In this document: positions 47,660 to 57,636 of the stretch, piece by piece | How the letters are laid out: each line of letters starts with the position of its first letter | Position numbering within the stretch: the first letter of the stretch is position 1 | Assembly: GCA_950022655.1 (NCBI GenBank) | Contig: OX465584.1 | Span: 50,326,723-50,390,722 of the forward strand | Reading direction: 5' to 3' | Length of the DNA stretch: 64,000 nucleotides | Source: Alentia gelatinosa | Lineage: Eukaryota; Annelida; Polychaeta; Phyllodocida; Polynoidae | Made by a program: the position numbers and the translations under genes | Notes under the pieces: model-generated | Database searches by the model: none | Told to the model about the DNA's origin: nothing | Seen by the model: the letters and a program-made list of their open reading frames with translations, nothing else

Positions 47660-48345
47660 TTCATCCCCAGCAGTTTTAGAATTATGGATAACGAAGGCCA
47701 TTCCTTCTCATACCATGTTTCCATGGTGTGGTGTACAGCCACCTTTATCCTTCATATCCAGCAGTGGTAGACTTACTGCTTTATCAAACGTCAGTCTTTC
47801 CCATACCATGTCTATTTGGTGTGATGTGCAGCTATCTTTATCCTTCATATCCAGCGGTAGTAGTAGATGTGGTGTGGGAAGTAAAATAACTCTCACCTCG
47901 GTAAATGTGTAGGGGTGAGATTTCTACCTGAATTCATCACATCGATTCGATCACCACCCTAGTGGTGTAAAAGTACCTTGAGAACGTCTGGAAAGGACCT
48001 ATAATGGTTGTCTGGACGTAAAATCAAACCAAACAAACAAACCAAACAAACAAACAGCGGTAGTAGAATTATGGATATATCAAAGGCCAATCCTTTTCAT
48101 ACCATGTCTGTGTGATGTGGTGTTCAGCCACCTTTCTCATTTATCTCAAACAGTGGTAGAATTATGGATATATCAAAGGCTAGTCTCTGTGGTGTAGGAA
48201 CTAAAAGAACCCTCACCTCGGTAAATTTGTTGTGGTGAGGTTTCTATCTGAATTCATCTCATAGATTCTAGATCCCATCACCATCTAAACCAAAGCGATT
48301 CTTATAGAACAGATTAGACGTTAAACTCCACAAACAAACAATAAA
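47660..48345 (+). mobile_element. two adjacent SINE bodies, heads missing
   Basis: 47660-48055 and 48056-48345 each carry the family body (CCTTCTCATACCATGT, CACCTCGGTAAATTTGT-type sequence, GATTTCTACCTGAATTCATC) and end in CAAACAAAC-rich tails. The tRNA-like head is absent from both. The first has the variant tail TGGTTGTCTGGACGTAAAATC, also found in similar form at 59230-59260. Confidence 0.8.
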
Positions 48346-51300
48346 AACGAGGCTTAATACTAAAGCTATGGAGTTTGAGACTACAATTTCTTGTTTGGTC
48401 TCATTTGCTACTATTGAAGTTTACTTTACTATAATCGTCTCTGAATAGGTTTTTCATTAAGTTACGATGACAGTTATTGAGTGTATTAAGAAAAAGCATG
48501 TAGCAGAGTGAGACATGATATCTCGAGCCACATGTAGTAAAAGTACTGAGCACCAGCATCCGGAAGTGTTGTTTTGAGCACGGGTTTCTGCCGTCTCAGC
48601 CGGCTCACTTTGGTCCCCTTTCTGTGTACACGGAATACGTGCATAAGTCCTCAGTACAGGTCTAGTCACTCCCCAACAAATGTGAATCAAATCGGATATA
48701 TCAGCGTAATACAATCATATAATTCCAAAATTCTTATGGATATATGATAATCAGAGTAGACGTGGCGGTTAGGACTTCCCGGGGTGCAGTTCGGTGCAGT
48801 AGTACGGTTAAAATGTGAACTTAAAAAAACATGTGCGAGTTGTTTGGCTGGCATACCTGATGTTGCCAGTGTTTGATATGAGTTGACGGGTTGCGGAGGT
48901 ATGCGGCACATACAACCTCCATTGTGAACTGAAAGCAGACGACATTTTTTCGTGAGCAGACGACATTTCTCCATTATCCATTCCCGCCATTTTGACCCAC
49001 CTGTAAACAATGCGCGGGTTTCAGTAAAAAGTGCCCAATCAGTGCAACCCTGTCTCGGTGAGGTAGATTTATTGGTATCGTTCAGGAGGCTGGCACAACC
49101 TGACGACTGTTAGTGGAGAATACTATAATTCAGTCTTGTCTTGTGGCACGACATTAGGGAACACTTTAGGAGGGGTACTTTAGGTAACACTACAGTGTGT
49201 AAAATACTATAATTCAATCTTGTCCTATGGCAGGACATTAAAGGGGATACTTCAGGAAACATTGCTATCCTTTTAACCGACCTCTAAGTAGTGACACGTG
49301 TATGGCAAATGATTTAGAGGAAAAAAAACTGCTGTAAAATGAAGCATTAATCATGTCAGTATATTCCTTTTCATCTCAAAAAAGAATTCAGGAGAACAAG
49401 CCCACATAGAGCCCAATAATAAAATGTTTAAATCCAGTAAATGTTTTTTTTTTATTCAGGAATTTTTTTAAAGGACAGATAAACATTCGCTAAAACAAGT
49501 AAGCGTTCTTCCATGGGCATGTCCAAAACAGTGCGATCGGACATTTACAGGTATAAACATAACAATAATTGTGAAGACGAGGACATGCCTTGTTGTTTTC
49601 AAATAACTCCAGAGGCTTCTTTGTGTAGAACAAAGACTGTTCCCAATTCATTTCAGCCTGGTCCAGCCCGGATGCGATCAATGGAGATAAGGGTGAAAAC
49701 TTTACCTAACTCCAGACCAGCCAAGTGATCAATTTGAATCAAGGAATATCAATATGAACGTGATGTTTGCCTTTGAAGAGACTAGGACATTTGACTAAAT
49801 TACTTGGATATTACAGGAAACATACCCAGCTATTTCAGAAAATAGGAAATAATTTGGACTTTGTCTTTGGCTGATGCTTTTGAATAGACTGTAAAAATAC
49901 CAAGGCTGTTTAAATATTTTATGTCAAAATCATCATTACAGATACCAGTCCCAGCCACTAATAAATTTGATGGTAAATCATAGATTTATCAGCCTGTGGG
50001 TGACCAGAAACGAATTCAGACGAATCGGGGTTGACAGCCCTATGTGCTTTACTTCGGAGAGAACTGCCCGGGGCCCTGCCTTTAGATTATTCACCAACCT
50101 GTGGCCCGATCACTGTACTCAATAGGCCCACATCGCCATATCATAACACCTTGACCTATACATAGCAGTCTTGACCTATACAAGATTAAGTGCACCTTAT
50201 AAAACCACTTCACTGTTCACCGTCCGTGGTGTGTGGCCAGCCACGTCTCATGAATAAACTCATATTACATGATACTTGTTAACCTGTCTGCAGTTAGCCC
50301 CTGGGGGACGCCATCTTGAATGTCACCTGTATAACATGCATACATGTATATCAATGGTAGTTTACAGTTTTAACCGGCAGCGGCGCCACCAGTGACGGCA
50401 TAAAGGAAATTATCCCCTCCCTAATAAAAAGTGGGTGGGATAATAATCTACCTGGAAATAATTAAAAGCGCCATTTTACAAGAAGCCACATGCTACGGAG
50501 TGCAATAACTATTCGTTCATGCACAGTGTGCAGAATGAAATCGGCACAGCTGACCAGTCAGTCTGAGACAGTCACGCACAGGTATATAATAATACGTGTT
50601 GGTATTAACTGCCAGTTGTGAGGCGGTGACGGTTGTTTACATAACGCCCTCAGATGTTTCTCATGTGGTAAATGTAATTAACTCCGTTCACTGCACAAAC
50701 AAACTTCCCTTTACTGGACTCATTAAGTCTCTCCAGGCTGGGCGCCGGCTTTGTTTCGCTGCGAGCCTCACATGGGTCTGTGTTGTGCCGCAGTTTCCGG
50801 TTTCTGTCCTCCAGCTCTTAGCTCAGCTCAGAGTAATGGCCGTTTCAACAGAGAAAAGTAGACTTGCCCCTCGGCGAATACTTTTCTAAATTGGTTCCGA
50901 TTGTCTCGGGGTATCAACATAGTCAATACGTGTACAGTTGTCAGCTTTTTAAGTGGTACACCGTTTGGAGATTTAAATTTTAACTCTCCATGCGGGGGCT
51001 ATCTCTGATACTTAAGTTTGAAGATTATAAAGAAGATGCTGTATATTATATTGTAAACCTTCTCTTACATATACATGCATTGGGACAGTATTATATCTCT
51101 TGTATATAAACCTGTGTGTTTATATTTCCACTTGGAAGCTCCACTAAGGTTTACCGCACCAGGTCGTTAACAATTTTCACCCGTGAGGAAACCTACGCGA
51201 TAGCGTTGCACGAACGTGACCAGGTGACGTATGTACTCTTACGTACCACTGCCAGCGCATGCGCCTGGAGGAAGGCATGGCGGCTTGGAGACTTCCGGTG

Positions 51301-51359
51301 AGGATGCCTTCCAGTGAAACCTGGCGGATGTAATAAGCCTCAAAACCCACAAACCCGTG
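48346..51359. other. non-coding stretch, nothing recognised
   Basis: 48546-48600 shares a phrase with 34861. GCAGACGACATTT occurs twice 25 bp apart near 48930-48970. Two related phrases (CTATAATTCARTCTTGTC) lie at 49125 and 49207. No gene identified. Confidence 0.4.
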
Positions 51360-51890
51360 AAAGACGCATGTGTTTGGAGAGTGTGTTCAGATCTGGTATT
51401 GCCTCTGCTAGGACAGTGCGTTTTCGGGTCTGGGGACGTCTCTGTTAGGAGAGTGTGTTTGGGACGTCTCTGCTTGAAGATTGTGCCCAGGTCTTGGGAT
51501 GCCTCTGTTAGGAGAGTGTATCAGGGTCTGGGGCTGTCTCTTAGAGATGAGTGTGTGTCTGGGTCTGGGGTTGTCTCTGTTAGGAGAGTGTGTGCCTGGG
51601 TCTGGGAGCGTCTCTGTTAGGAGAGTGTGTGCCTGGGTCTGGGGTTGTCTCTGTTAGGAGAGTGGGTTTGGGTCTGGGGTTGTCTCTGTTAGGAGAGTGG
51701 GTTTGGGTCTGTTAGGAGAGTGGGTTTGGGCCTGGGGTTGTCTCTGTTAGGAGAGTGGGTTTGGGTCTGGGGTTGTCTCTGTTTGGAGAGTGTGTGCCTG
51801 GGTCTGGGGTTGTCTCTGTTAGGAGAGTGTGTGCCCAGGTCTGGGGTTGTCTCTGTTAGGAGAGTGTGTGCCCGGGTCTGGGGTCATTCG
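51360..51890. repeat. 37-bp minisatellite abutting the retrotransposon
   Basis: Units of GTCTCTGTTAGGAGAGTGTG followed by TGCCTGGGTCTGGGGTT, period about 37 with shorter variants. It ends 23 bp before the left terminus of the DIRS element. Confidence 0.92.
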
Positions 51891-51913
51891 GTGCATGTAC
51901 ATTGTGGAGGAGT

Positions 51914-51983
51914 TCCTACTCACTACGGAACTATTTTCTGTTGCCCCAGAATACAAGGAGATGCACGTAGTGACTAGTCAGTA
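51914..51983. repeat. DIRS left terminal repeat
   Basis: 51914-51962 is complementary to 57148-57196 in the internal complementary region. 51953-51983 (starting ACAAGGAGATGCACGTAGTG) is a perfect 31-bp inverted repeat of 57435-57465. Confidence 0.95.
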
Positions 51984-52027
51984 ACGCGCGAACACCGGTG
52001 AAGGTCAGACGTATTCTATAGGAGCAG

Positions 52028-52186
52028 GTATGTTTTCTCTTTTATAAGAGTTTCTATTGCCGTTTTTTATTATTGTTATTGTTGACATTCGTTGGGTTTC
52101 CATTAAGATCCCCATTTTAAGGTTTTTTCAAAACCTTTTTTCGAATGTTATGAGAACTTACCGTTTCTTGGTTTGTTTTCTTGCAG
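52028..52186 (+). other. candidate intron in the DIRS leader
   Basis: The donor GCAG|GTATGT at 52027|52028 and the acceptor TTTGTTTTCTTGCAG at 52186 have good consensus and lie before the likely Gag start. Splicing would remove two upstream ATGs (52030, 52150). A 12-codon upstream frame at 52266 that overlaps the Gag start would remain. An intron in a retroelement must be kept through unspliced genomic RNA, so this needs RNA evidence. Confidence 0.4.
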
Positions 52187-52290
52187 TTCACCGCTGCTTC
52201 GGGTCGACTCGAGTTCTCCTCTATCACCCGATAGTTAAGTTTTTGCAAATAGTTTTCCAACTTGCATGGAGGAAACACTATTCTGCAACG

Positions 52291-53787
52291 ATGTCTGCAT
52301 TTAAGATAAAAGCAGATTTACTTAAGAAGGCCACCGAAAAATCTACGGATGATTCCTTGGCAATTCCCTCCACATCCAAGGAAGCCAACATGGCCGCCGA
52401 GGAGGTGAAGACGGTGAACAAGGGAGCTAAAAGGCACCCTATGTCGGACTCAGACGCATCTACGGATGACGAGAGACCTGTGAAAAAACGAAAAGTGCTT
52501 ACTAAGAGGATACGCACAGTGGTGTCAACACCTCGTGGGAGTGAAAACGCTGCAAAGCATTCACACCTTGAGAGTGATACTTCCCGAGGGGATATCACCC
52601 CAGCGCAACGAACAAAGACATTGACGCCATCTTGCCAACCCCCTCCGGCCCTCCCGGAGAATTTGGGTTTGCAACTGATTCAAACCTTGTTGAACCACAC
52701 TATTCTTCAACCTAACCTGAATTGGACCATGAATAAACCCCCAGTCAATGACGATTTTTCACATGAGGATGATAATCGACAAGATTTGGACTATCTTCTC
52801 GCTTCAAATCGGGAAGAATCACAAGATGATGCTACCGCGGAGCCCGTGCAGGGTACGCGGGGTGAACCCGTGCCTCAACCCCCTGCGGAGGAGACAAAGG
52901 GAGACGCTAAGAAAGAGGAAGAGAAACTGGACTTCGCCAAAGCAAAGCCCGGAGCAATTACCTCGGCGGGTATTACTCGTTACGCCGAGGTAAATAAACC
53001 GAAAACCTCTCCACCATTGGACGAGTCTCTTGCAAACCTCATTGATTCGTACTATAACAGCAATGTGGACATAAAGGATGGAAAATCATTAATTGAGAAG
53101 TATCCCCCACCGAGTAACATAAAGAACATGACGGTCCCTCTCATGGAGGAGGGATTCAAGAACTCAAAAGAGATTGAAAGTAACTTCAAGAAGCTAGACC
53201 AACAACTAGTGTATGCAAGTCAGGCTATGATGGCCGCCTTTACCGCCATGTTCCCGTTCATTCGCCTCGCTTTTAACCGAGGAGAGGACGACCCCGAGCT
53301 AAATACGGCCGCGGAGTCGGCAGTGGATGGTGTGAGACTATTGTTTATTGCTAATGCGGCTATTACCAAACGCAGACGTGAGGCGTTCAGGCCGAAATTG
53401 GCAAAGGACTTAGCGGAGGCCACTATAAACTCTCCACTCAGTCCTACCACGCTATTCGGGGATGTCATTAATACCTCAGTCAAAGACGTGGAGAAAGGCG
53501 ACAAAATGGCCAAGAAGCTTTTGGCCAAAACGCCTACGAAACAAGATAAACAAAAGCAGCCACGATTTCAACAAAGGCGCAGGTACAACAACAACAACAA
53601 CTTGGGGTTTCGAAACACAAACCACAACCAGAACCGCTACCAAGGCCAGAAACAACAAAACTATGGGTACCAACAGGGATACAACCAACAAAACCAAAAC
53701 ACCCAGTACCAAAACCCTCGCCCTTACTACCAGAAGAACAACCAACCGCAGCAGCAACAGCAGCAACAAAATCAAAAGAAAAAGTAG
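52291..53787 (+). CDS. gag: DIRS ORF1, Gag-like protein (498 aa)
   Basis: Probable structural protein packaging the element RNA. I place the start at ATG 52291 (A at -3); the frame is open to 52057 but only from a TTG, through a candidate intron. The N-terminal third is charged and serine-rich, with an SV40-like nuclear signal PVKKRKV at residues 63-69. The middle (about 245-410) is helical and conserved-looking, with the PPPSNIKNMTVPLMEEGFK segment. The C-terminus is strongly asparagine/glutamine-rich with arginine (RRRYNNNNN, then a Q7 run) and ends in lysines, probably an RNA-binding tail. There is no zinc knuckle. Position before the RT frame and composition fit DIRS ORF1; sequence conservation of Gag is low, so the name is by context. 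Confidence 0.85.
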   Translation: MSAFKIKADLLKKATEKSTDDSLAIPSTSKEANMAAEEVKTVNKGAKRHPMSDSDASTDDERPVKKRKVLTKRIRTVVSTPRGSENAAKHSHLESDTSRGDITPAQRTKTLTPSCQPPPALPENLGLQLIQTLLNHTILQPNLNWTMNKPPVNDDFSHEDDNRQDLDYLLASNREESQDDATAEPVQGTRGEPVPQPPAEETKGDAKKEEEKLDFAKAKPGAITSAGITRYAEVNKPKTSPPLDESLANLIDSYYNSNVDIKDGKSLIEKYPPPSNIKNMTVPLMEEGFKNSKEIESNFKKLDQQLVYASQAMMAAFTAMFPFIRLAFNRGEDDPELNTAAESAVDGVRLLFIANAAITKRRREAFRPKLAKDLAEATINSPLSPTTLFGDVINTSVKDVEKGDKMAKKLLAKTPTKQDKQKQPRFQQRRRYNNNNNLGFRNTNHNQNRYQGQKQQNYGYQQGYNQQNQNTQYQNPRPYYQKNNQPQQQQQQQNQKKK

Positions 53788-53825
53788 AGGTAAATCAGGA
53801 TGATTTTGTTTTTTCAAATCTAAAT

Positions 53826-55697
53826 TTGAAACATACCCCTACTACTTTTAAGGCAGGTCAAACAAAGAATTATGTCAAATCATGGAAAGCCATAACCAAA
53901 GACAAATGGGTGATAAATCAAATACAAGGCGTAAAATTGAACTTTATGTCAAATCCAGTACAGGATAAAGTACCACAAGAATATCATTTACAAGCAAATG
54001 AAATTGTTAAGGTTGATAACGAAATCATAGCTATGAAAAACAAAGGTATTATCGAAAGAACAAAACATGAGCCGGGTGAATGGATTTCCAACATCTTCAC
54101 CAGGCCGAAACCAGATAACAAAGTAAGGATTATTCTGGACCTTACCCAATTGAACAAACTGATTGAGTATAAGCATTTCAAAATGTCAAACTTCAACACT
54201 GCTATTGAACTAGTGGATGAAGACGACTATATGGCATCTATTGATCTAAAAGATGCGTACTACTCTATTAGCATTAGGAAAGCAGACAGAAAATTCCTAA
54301 AATTTCGCTGGAAAAATGATTTATATCAATTCACGGTACTTCCAAACGGGTTAGCTTGCGCGCCACGCATTTTCACAAAATTATTAAACCCTGTCTTCGC
54401 TTATGTACGAACACAAGGGGGAAATTGTTTTGGCTACATTGACGATTCCTTTATCATAGCCAAAACACCCGAACAGTGTAGAAAAACCCTTAACATCTTA
54501 GCCCACACCTTGGACTCACTTGGTTTCGTGATCCATCCAAACAAATCAATTTGTTCTCCCACAACATCGTTGAAATTCTTAGGATTCAGAATAGACTCTA
54601 ACAATATGACCGTTACATTATGTGAAGAGAAAATTCAAAAATTCACGGATGTAGCCCAATCCTGCATTTCCAATGACACGATAAAAATACGACAATGTGC
54701 TATGCTAATAGGCCTCATTATCGCCTACTCCCCAGCAGTAGACTACGGGTTGGCACACGTAAAGTCTTTGGAAAGGGATAAAAACGCTGCATTAGTAACG
54801 AATGCAGGAAATTTCGATAAGTATATGTCAATTTCACCAAATGGACAGAAAGACATCGCTTGGTGGCTGTCACACATTCAAGAATCAAAAAGAAAGATCA
54901 GAAAAATCATTCCAGATATCGAAATTTCCACCGACGCCAGTTTAGACGGGTGGGGTGCACACTTCAATGGAACCTCTATTGGAGGAAGATGGGAAATAAA
55001 TGAAATTTCACACATAAATGTTTTGGAATTACAAGCAATAAATTTAGCACTTAAAAGTTTTTGTAGAACAAGCAACAAAACAGTACATATCCTTACTGAC
55101 AACACCACAGCAATGGCGTATGTCAGAAAGCTGGGTGGAGTCAGATCACCTTCTTGTGATAAAGTAGCAAAAGAAATCTGGGAATGGGCAGAGAGAACAA
55201 ATAACTGGATAGTTATTTCGCACCTCCCAGGAATAGAAAACACGCTAGCAGACACAGCTTCCCGTGAGTTTAAGGACAATTTAGAGATCAAACTGTCAGA
55301 CAAACTATTCAACAAGATTGTTCAATGGGTAGGAATGCCGGATATAGACCTATTTGCTTCCTTTAGGAATAACAAGTGTGGTATATATTGCTCCTGGAAG
55401 CCAGACCCAGGAGCAAAACATTTCGATGCTTTTTCAATTTCTTGGTCAAATATTCAGGCATATGCTTTCCCACCTTTCAGCATCATCCTGAAAGTACTCA
55501 ACAAGATCAAGATAGACAGACCAGAATGGTTAATACTAGTCACTCCAGACTGGCCTACAGCGGTCTGGTACGCACCACTGCTACTACAAGCAAAGCAGTG
55601 CCGCAGAATAGGAAGAAAACTACAGAACCTAGTTTTACCCCAGACCCAAATTCAAAATTTCCCAAGGGGAATCCCTCTGATTTTTTCACTCTTATGA
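53826..55697 (+). CDS. pol: DIRS ORF2, reverse transcriptase-RNase H
   Basis: Copies element RNA into DNA and degrades the RNA. Numbering is from the TTG at 53826. The conserved W-x-x-IT-x-D-x-WV lead-in is at 20-29. RT motif A is SIDLKDAYYS with Asp140. The FGYIDD active site has Asp206/Asp207, followed by KFLGFRID near 250. RNase H acidic residues are Asp370 (STDAS), Glu401, Asp425 (TDN) and Asp476 (LADTASREF). A DLFASF...WKPDPGAKHFDAF...FPPF extension (507-590), typical of DIRS ORF2, may be a degenerate methyltransferase-like domain. The first ATG (53946, residue 41) would cut off the conserved lead-in, while the frame is open back to 53550 inside gag. Expression by frameshift from Gag is therefore likely (inference). 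The stop overlaps the recombinase ATG. Confidence 0.95.
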   Translation: MKHTPTTFKAGQTKNYVKSWKAITKDKWVINQIQGVKLNFMSNPVQDKVPQEYHLQANEIVKVDNEIIAMKNKGIIERTKHEPGEWISNIFTRPKPDNKVRIILDLTQLNKLIEYKHFKMSNFNTAIELVDEDDYMASIDLKDAYYSISIRKADRKFLKFRWKNDLYQFTVLPNGLACAPRIFTKLLNPVFAYVRTQGGNCFGYIDDSFIIAKTPEQCRKTLNILAHTLDSLGFVIHPNKSICSPTTSLKFLGFRIDSNNMTVTLCEEKIQKFTDVAQSCISNDTIKIRQCAMLIGLIIAYSPAVDYGLAHVKSLERDKNAALVTNAGNFDKYMSISPNGQKDIAWWLSHIQESKRKIRKIIPDIEISTDASLDGWGAHFNGTSIGGRWEINEISHINVLELQAINLALKSFCRTSNKTVHILTDNTTAMAYVRKLGGVRSPSCDKVAKEIWEWAERTNNWIVISHLPGIENTLADTASREFKDNLEIKLSDKLFNKIVQWVGMPDIDLFASFRNNKCGIYCSWKPDPGAKHFDAFSISWSNIQAYAFPPFSIILKVLNKIKIDRPEWLILVTPDWPTAVWYAPLLLQAKQCRRIGRKLQNLVLPQTQIQNFPRGIPLIFSLL

Positions 55698-56674
55698 AAA
55701 CAAACCTCATACACGTAAATAACTGCGATGAGGATACAGCGAGCTTTCTATTGGATTCATGGCAACCAAACACCCGCAAATCCTATAACACATATTTGAA
55801 TAAATGGGAATTATTCTGCAAAGAAAACAAAGTAGAACAAAATAACCCAACTGAATTTGAAGTATGTAAATATCTTAAAGAACTTTCAGATAAAGGTTTC
55901 GCATACGGTTCAATAAATACGGCACGCTGTGCCCTCTCATGTCTGTTACCGACACTACATAATGGACTAACCATTGGTAATGCCTACTGGGTCAAAAGAG
56001 CTGTAAGATCGGCATACCTAAAGAAACCCCCAAAACCCAAGTACCATGAGTTTTGGGATGTTTCTTTAGTTTTCAACAAACTCAAAGAATGGGGTGAAAA
56101 TTCCTCACTATCGTTAGAAAAACTCACGAAAAAGTTTGTCATCTTATTCTTGTTAGTATCTGGACAACGTGGTCAAGCAGTCACGGCTCTATCGTTAGAA
56201 AACATGAACAACTTAGAAGACGGTTCAGTTTCCTTTGTTTTGACAACTACAATGAAAACAGCTAAAACAGGAGACCCGTTACAAACTGTCATCTTAAAAC
56301 CATTCCATAAATGTAAAGACATTTGTGTAATACATGTTTTAAAGGCTTATTTACAAGCCACTACAACAATACGAACATCACAACAATTGGTGCTTTCTTT
56401 CAGAAAACCACACCACCCGATCCACAGAGACACTGTTTCTCGATACGTAGTCACCACGTTGGCACTATGCGGTATCGACACAAACAAATACTCATCACAC
56501 TCCACCAGAGGTGCCGGCACCTCTGCAGGTGCCAAACTAGGTGTAGAAGCCAACGCCCTCTTAAAGTACGGCTCATGGAAGTGCGAACGCACTATGGCAC
56601 GCCATTATAAAAAGAAAGTTGAAGCCAAAAACACAACTTCCGTGGCGGAGGCCATACTAGAAGACAATGCGTAA
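55694..56674 (+). CDS. DIRS ORF3, tyrosine recombinase (326 aa)
   Basis: Integrates the circular DNA copy by site-specific recombination. The ATG at 55694 overlaps the preceding stop as ATGA; the same frame is open further upstream to 55376. The N-terminal SAM-like DNA-binding half (residues 15-115) contains SWQPNTRKSYNTYLNKWELFC. Catalytic residues visible are Arg159 in SGQRGQAVTAL, His269-x-x-Arg272 in SSHSTRGAGTSAG, Trp295 in GSW and nucleophile Tyr305 in ARHYKK. The spacing is that of phage-integrase-family recombinases of DIRS elements. Length is normal for the family and nothing appears missing. Confidence 0.95.
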   Translation: MKTNLIHVNNCDEDTASFLLDSWQPNTRKSYNTYLNKWELFCKENKVEQNNPTEFEVCKYLKELSDKGFAYGSINTARCALSCLLPTLHNGLTIGNAYWVKRAVRSAYLKKPPKPKYHEFWDVSLVFNKLKEWGENSSLSLEKLTKKFVILFLLVSGQRGQAVTALSLENMNNLEDGSVSFVLTTTMKTAKTGDPLQTVILKPFHKCKDICVIHVLKAYLQATTTIRTSQQLVLSFRKPHHPIHRDTVSRYVVTTLALCGIDTNKYSSHSTRGAGTSAGAKLGVEANALLKYGSWKCERTMARHYKKKVEAKNTTSVAEAILEDNA

Positions 56675-57147
56675 ATGGAGAACAATTATGATCATATTGT
56701 TCCCTCATAAGGTGCTAACCTCATAACAAGATCTTATATATATTATGATATATATTTTTTGTTAACTTTACACATCGCTATACATTAACATGTACATGGA
56801 AGACATACAAATAATTTTTATTTGTACTACATGGTGCCAAATGCATACTGTGATTATTGTTCAAATTTATGTAACCCATCAATGTGATTCAAAAAACTAG
56901 AAAACGTTAAGTCATATTTAATCGAAAGGGAAAAATCCATTTTCCCCTGATACCAGTATTACACAGAAAGGAAATTGTATTCCTTCTTCTCTGATTATCA
57001 TTGCATCTGCATATAGATAATACAAGCACATATGTTTACTATTCATAATGTTCTATGAATAAAACTACATACAAAGAACTTGATTTCACATTGATTTCAG
57101 TTATATTTAATGGAAAGTAATAGATAAAATAAATTTTTTCTTTAAAA

Positions 57148-57291
57148 ATCTCCTTGTATTCTGGGGCAACAGAAAATAGTTCCGTAGTGAGTAGGAATAG
57201 ATAATTACCCGAGGTACTTACCTAGTACTGAAGGGGAATTGATGTTCCTACGAGCCTAGGACACTATACTGGTGCCCTAGGATAACAAGGA
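57148..57291. repeat. DIRS internal complementary region
   Basis: 144 bp. The first part is complementary to the outer left terminus and the second part (57198-57291) to the outer right terminus (57459-57553). The two parts meet at GTAGGAATAGATAAT, which marks the circle junction. Confidence 0.95.
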
Positions 57292-57434
57292 CCCACCATC
57301 CTTCCCCAGACTTCCTCACACATATACATTTGTAAGACTTTACACTGCCTAAAGCAAAATGAGAGAAAATATCAACCATTTTCTGTTACTTTCCTGATTA
57401 ATTTATTTTATCTATACGGTATTCTTGCTCTATA

Positions 57435-57553
57435 TACTGACTAGTCACTACGTGCATCTCCTTGTTATCCTAGGGCACCAGTATAGTGTCCTAGGCTCGT
57501 AGGAACATCAATTCCCCTTCAGTACTAGGTAAGTACCTCGGGTAATTATCTAT
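57435..57553. repeat. DIRS right terminal repeat
   Basis: The inner 31 bp (57435-57465) are inverted relative to 51953-51983. The outer 90 bp are complementary to the internal region. A CAGTACTAG|GTAAGTACC donor-like site lies inside. Confidence 0.95.
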
Positions 57554-57605
57554 AAACCCGACCTTACCTCCTTCTCCTCAGCCAGGAATGTAGTCACACA
57601 GAGCA

Positions 57606-57627
57606 ACGAGTATTTCTATACTCATAG
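57606..57627. mobile_element. micro-palindrome insertion 3 (22 bp) with 9-bp duplication
   Basis: ACGAGTATTTCTATACTCAT core with shortened, slightly mutated arms. Bordered by CACAGAGCA at 57597-57605 and again at 57628-57636. It lies only 44 bp beyond the DIRS right end. Confidence 0.75.
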
Positions 57628-57636
57628 CACAGAGCA

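Larger units (their letters stand above)
51914..57553 (+). mobile_element. complete DIRS-like tyrosine-recombinase retrotransposon (about 5.64 kb)
   Basis: Order: left inverted repeat, Gag, reverse transcriptase/RNase H, tyrosine recombinase, non-coding 3' segment (56675-57147), internal complementary region, right inverted repeat. The right terminus (ending GGTAATTATCTAT at 57553) joined to the left terminus (starting TCCTACTCACTACGG at 51914) is the reverse complement of 57148-57291. That matches the DIRS-1 model of a circular intermediate resolved by the recombinase. One T is shared at the junction, so the exact boundary is uncertain by a base. No target duplication is seen, as expected for this class. 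All three frames are intact, so the copy is likely young and possibly active (inference). No second copy of its ends is visible in the window. Confidence 0.95.

Noticed and set aside
53476..53817. Leucine/valine-rich minus-strand frame
   Set aside because: Mirror image of the Asn/Gln-rich codons of gag on the other strand.
57215..57540. Donor-like GTAAGTACC in the DIRS right repeat and its inverted copy as splice sites
   Set aside because: The site falls within terminal sequence constrained by the recombination structure, so the consensus match alone is weak.
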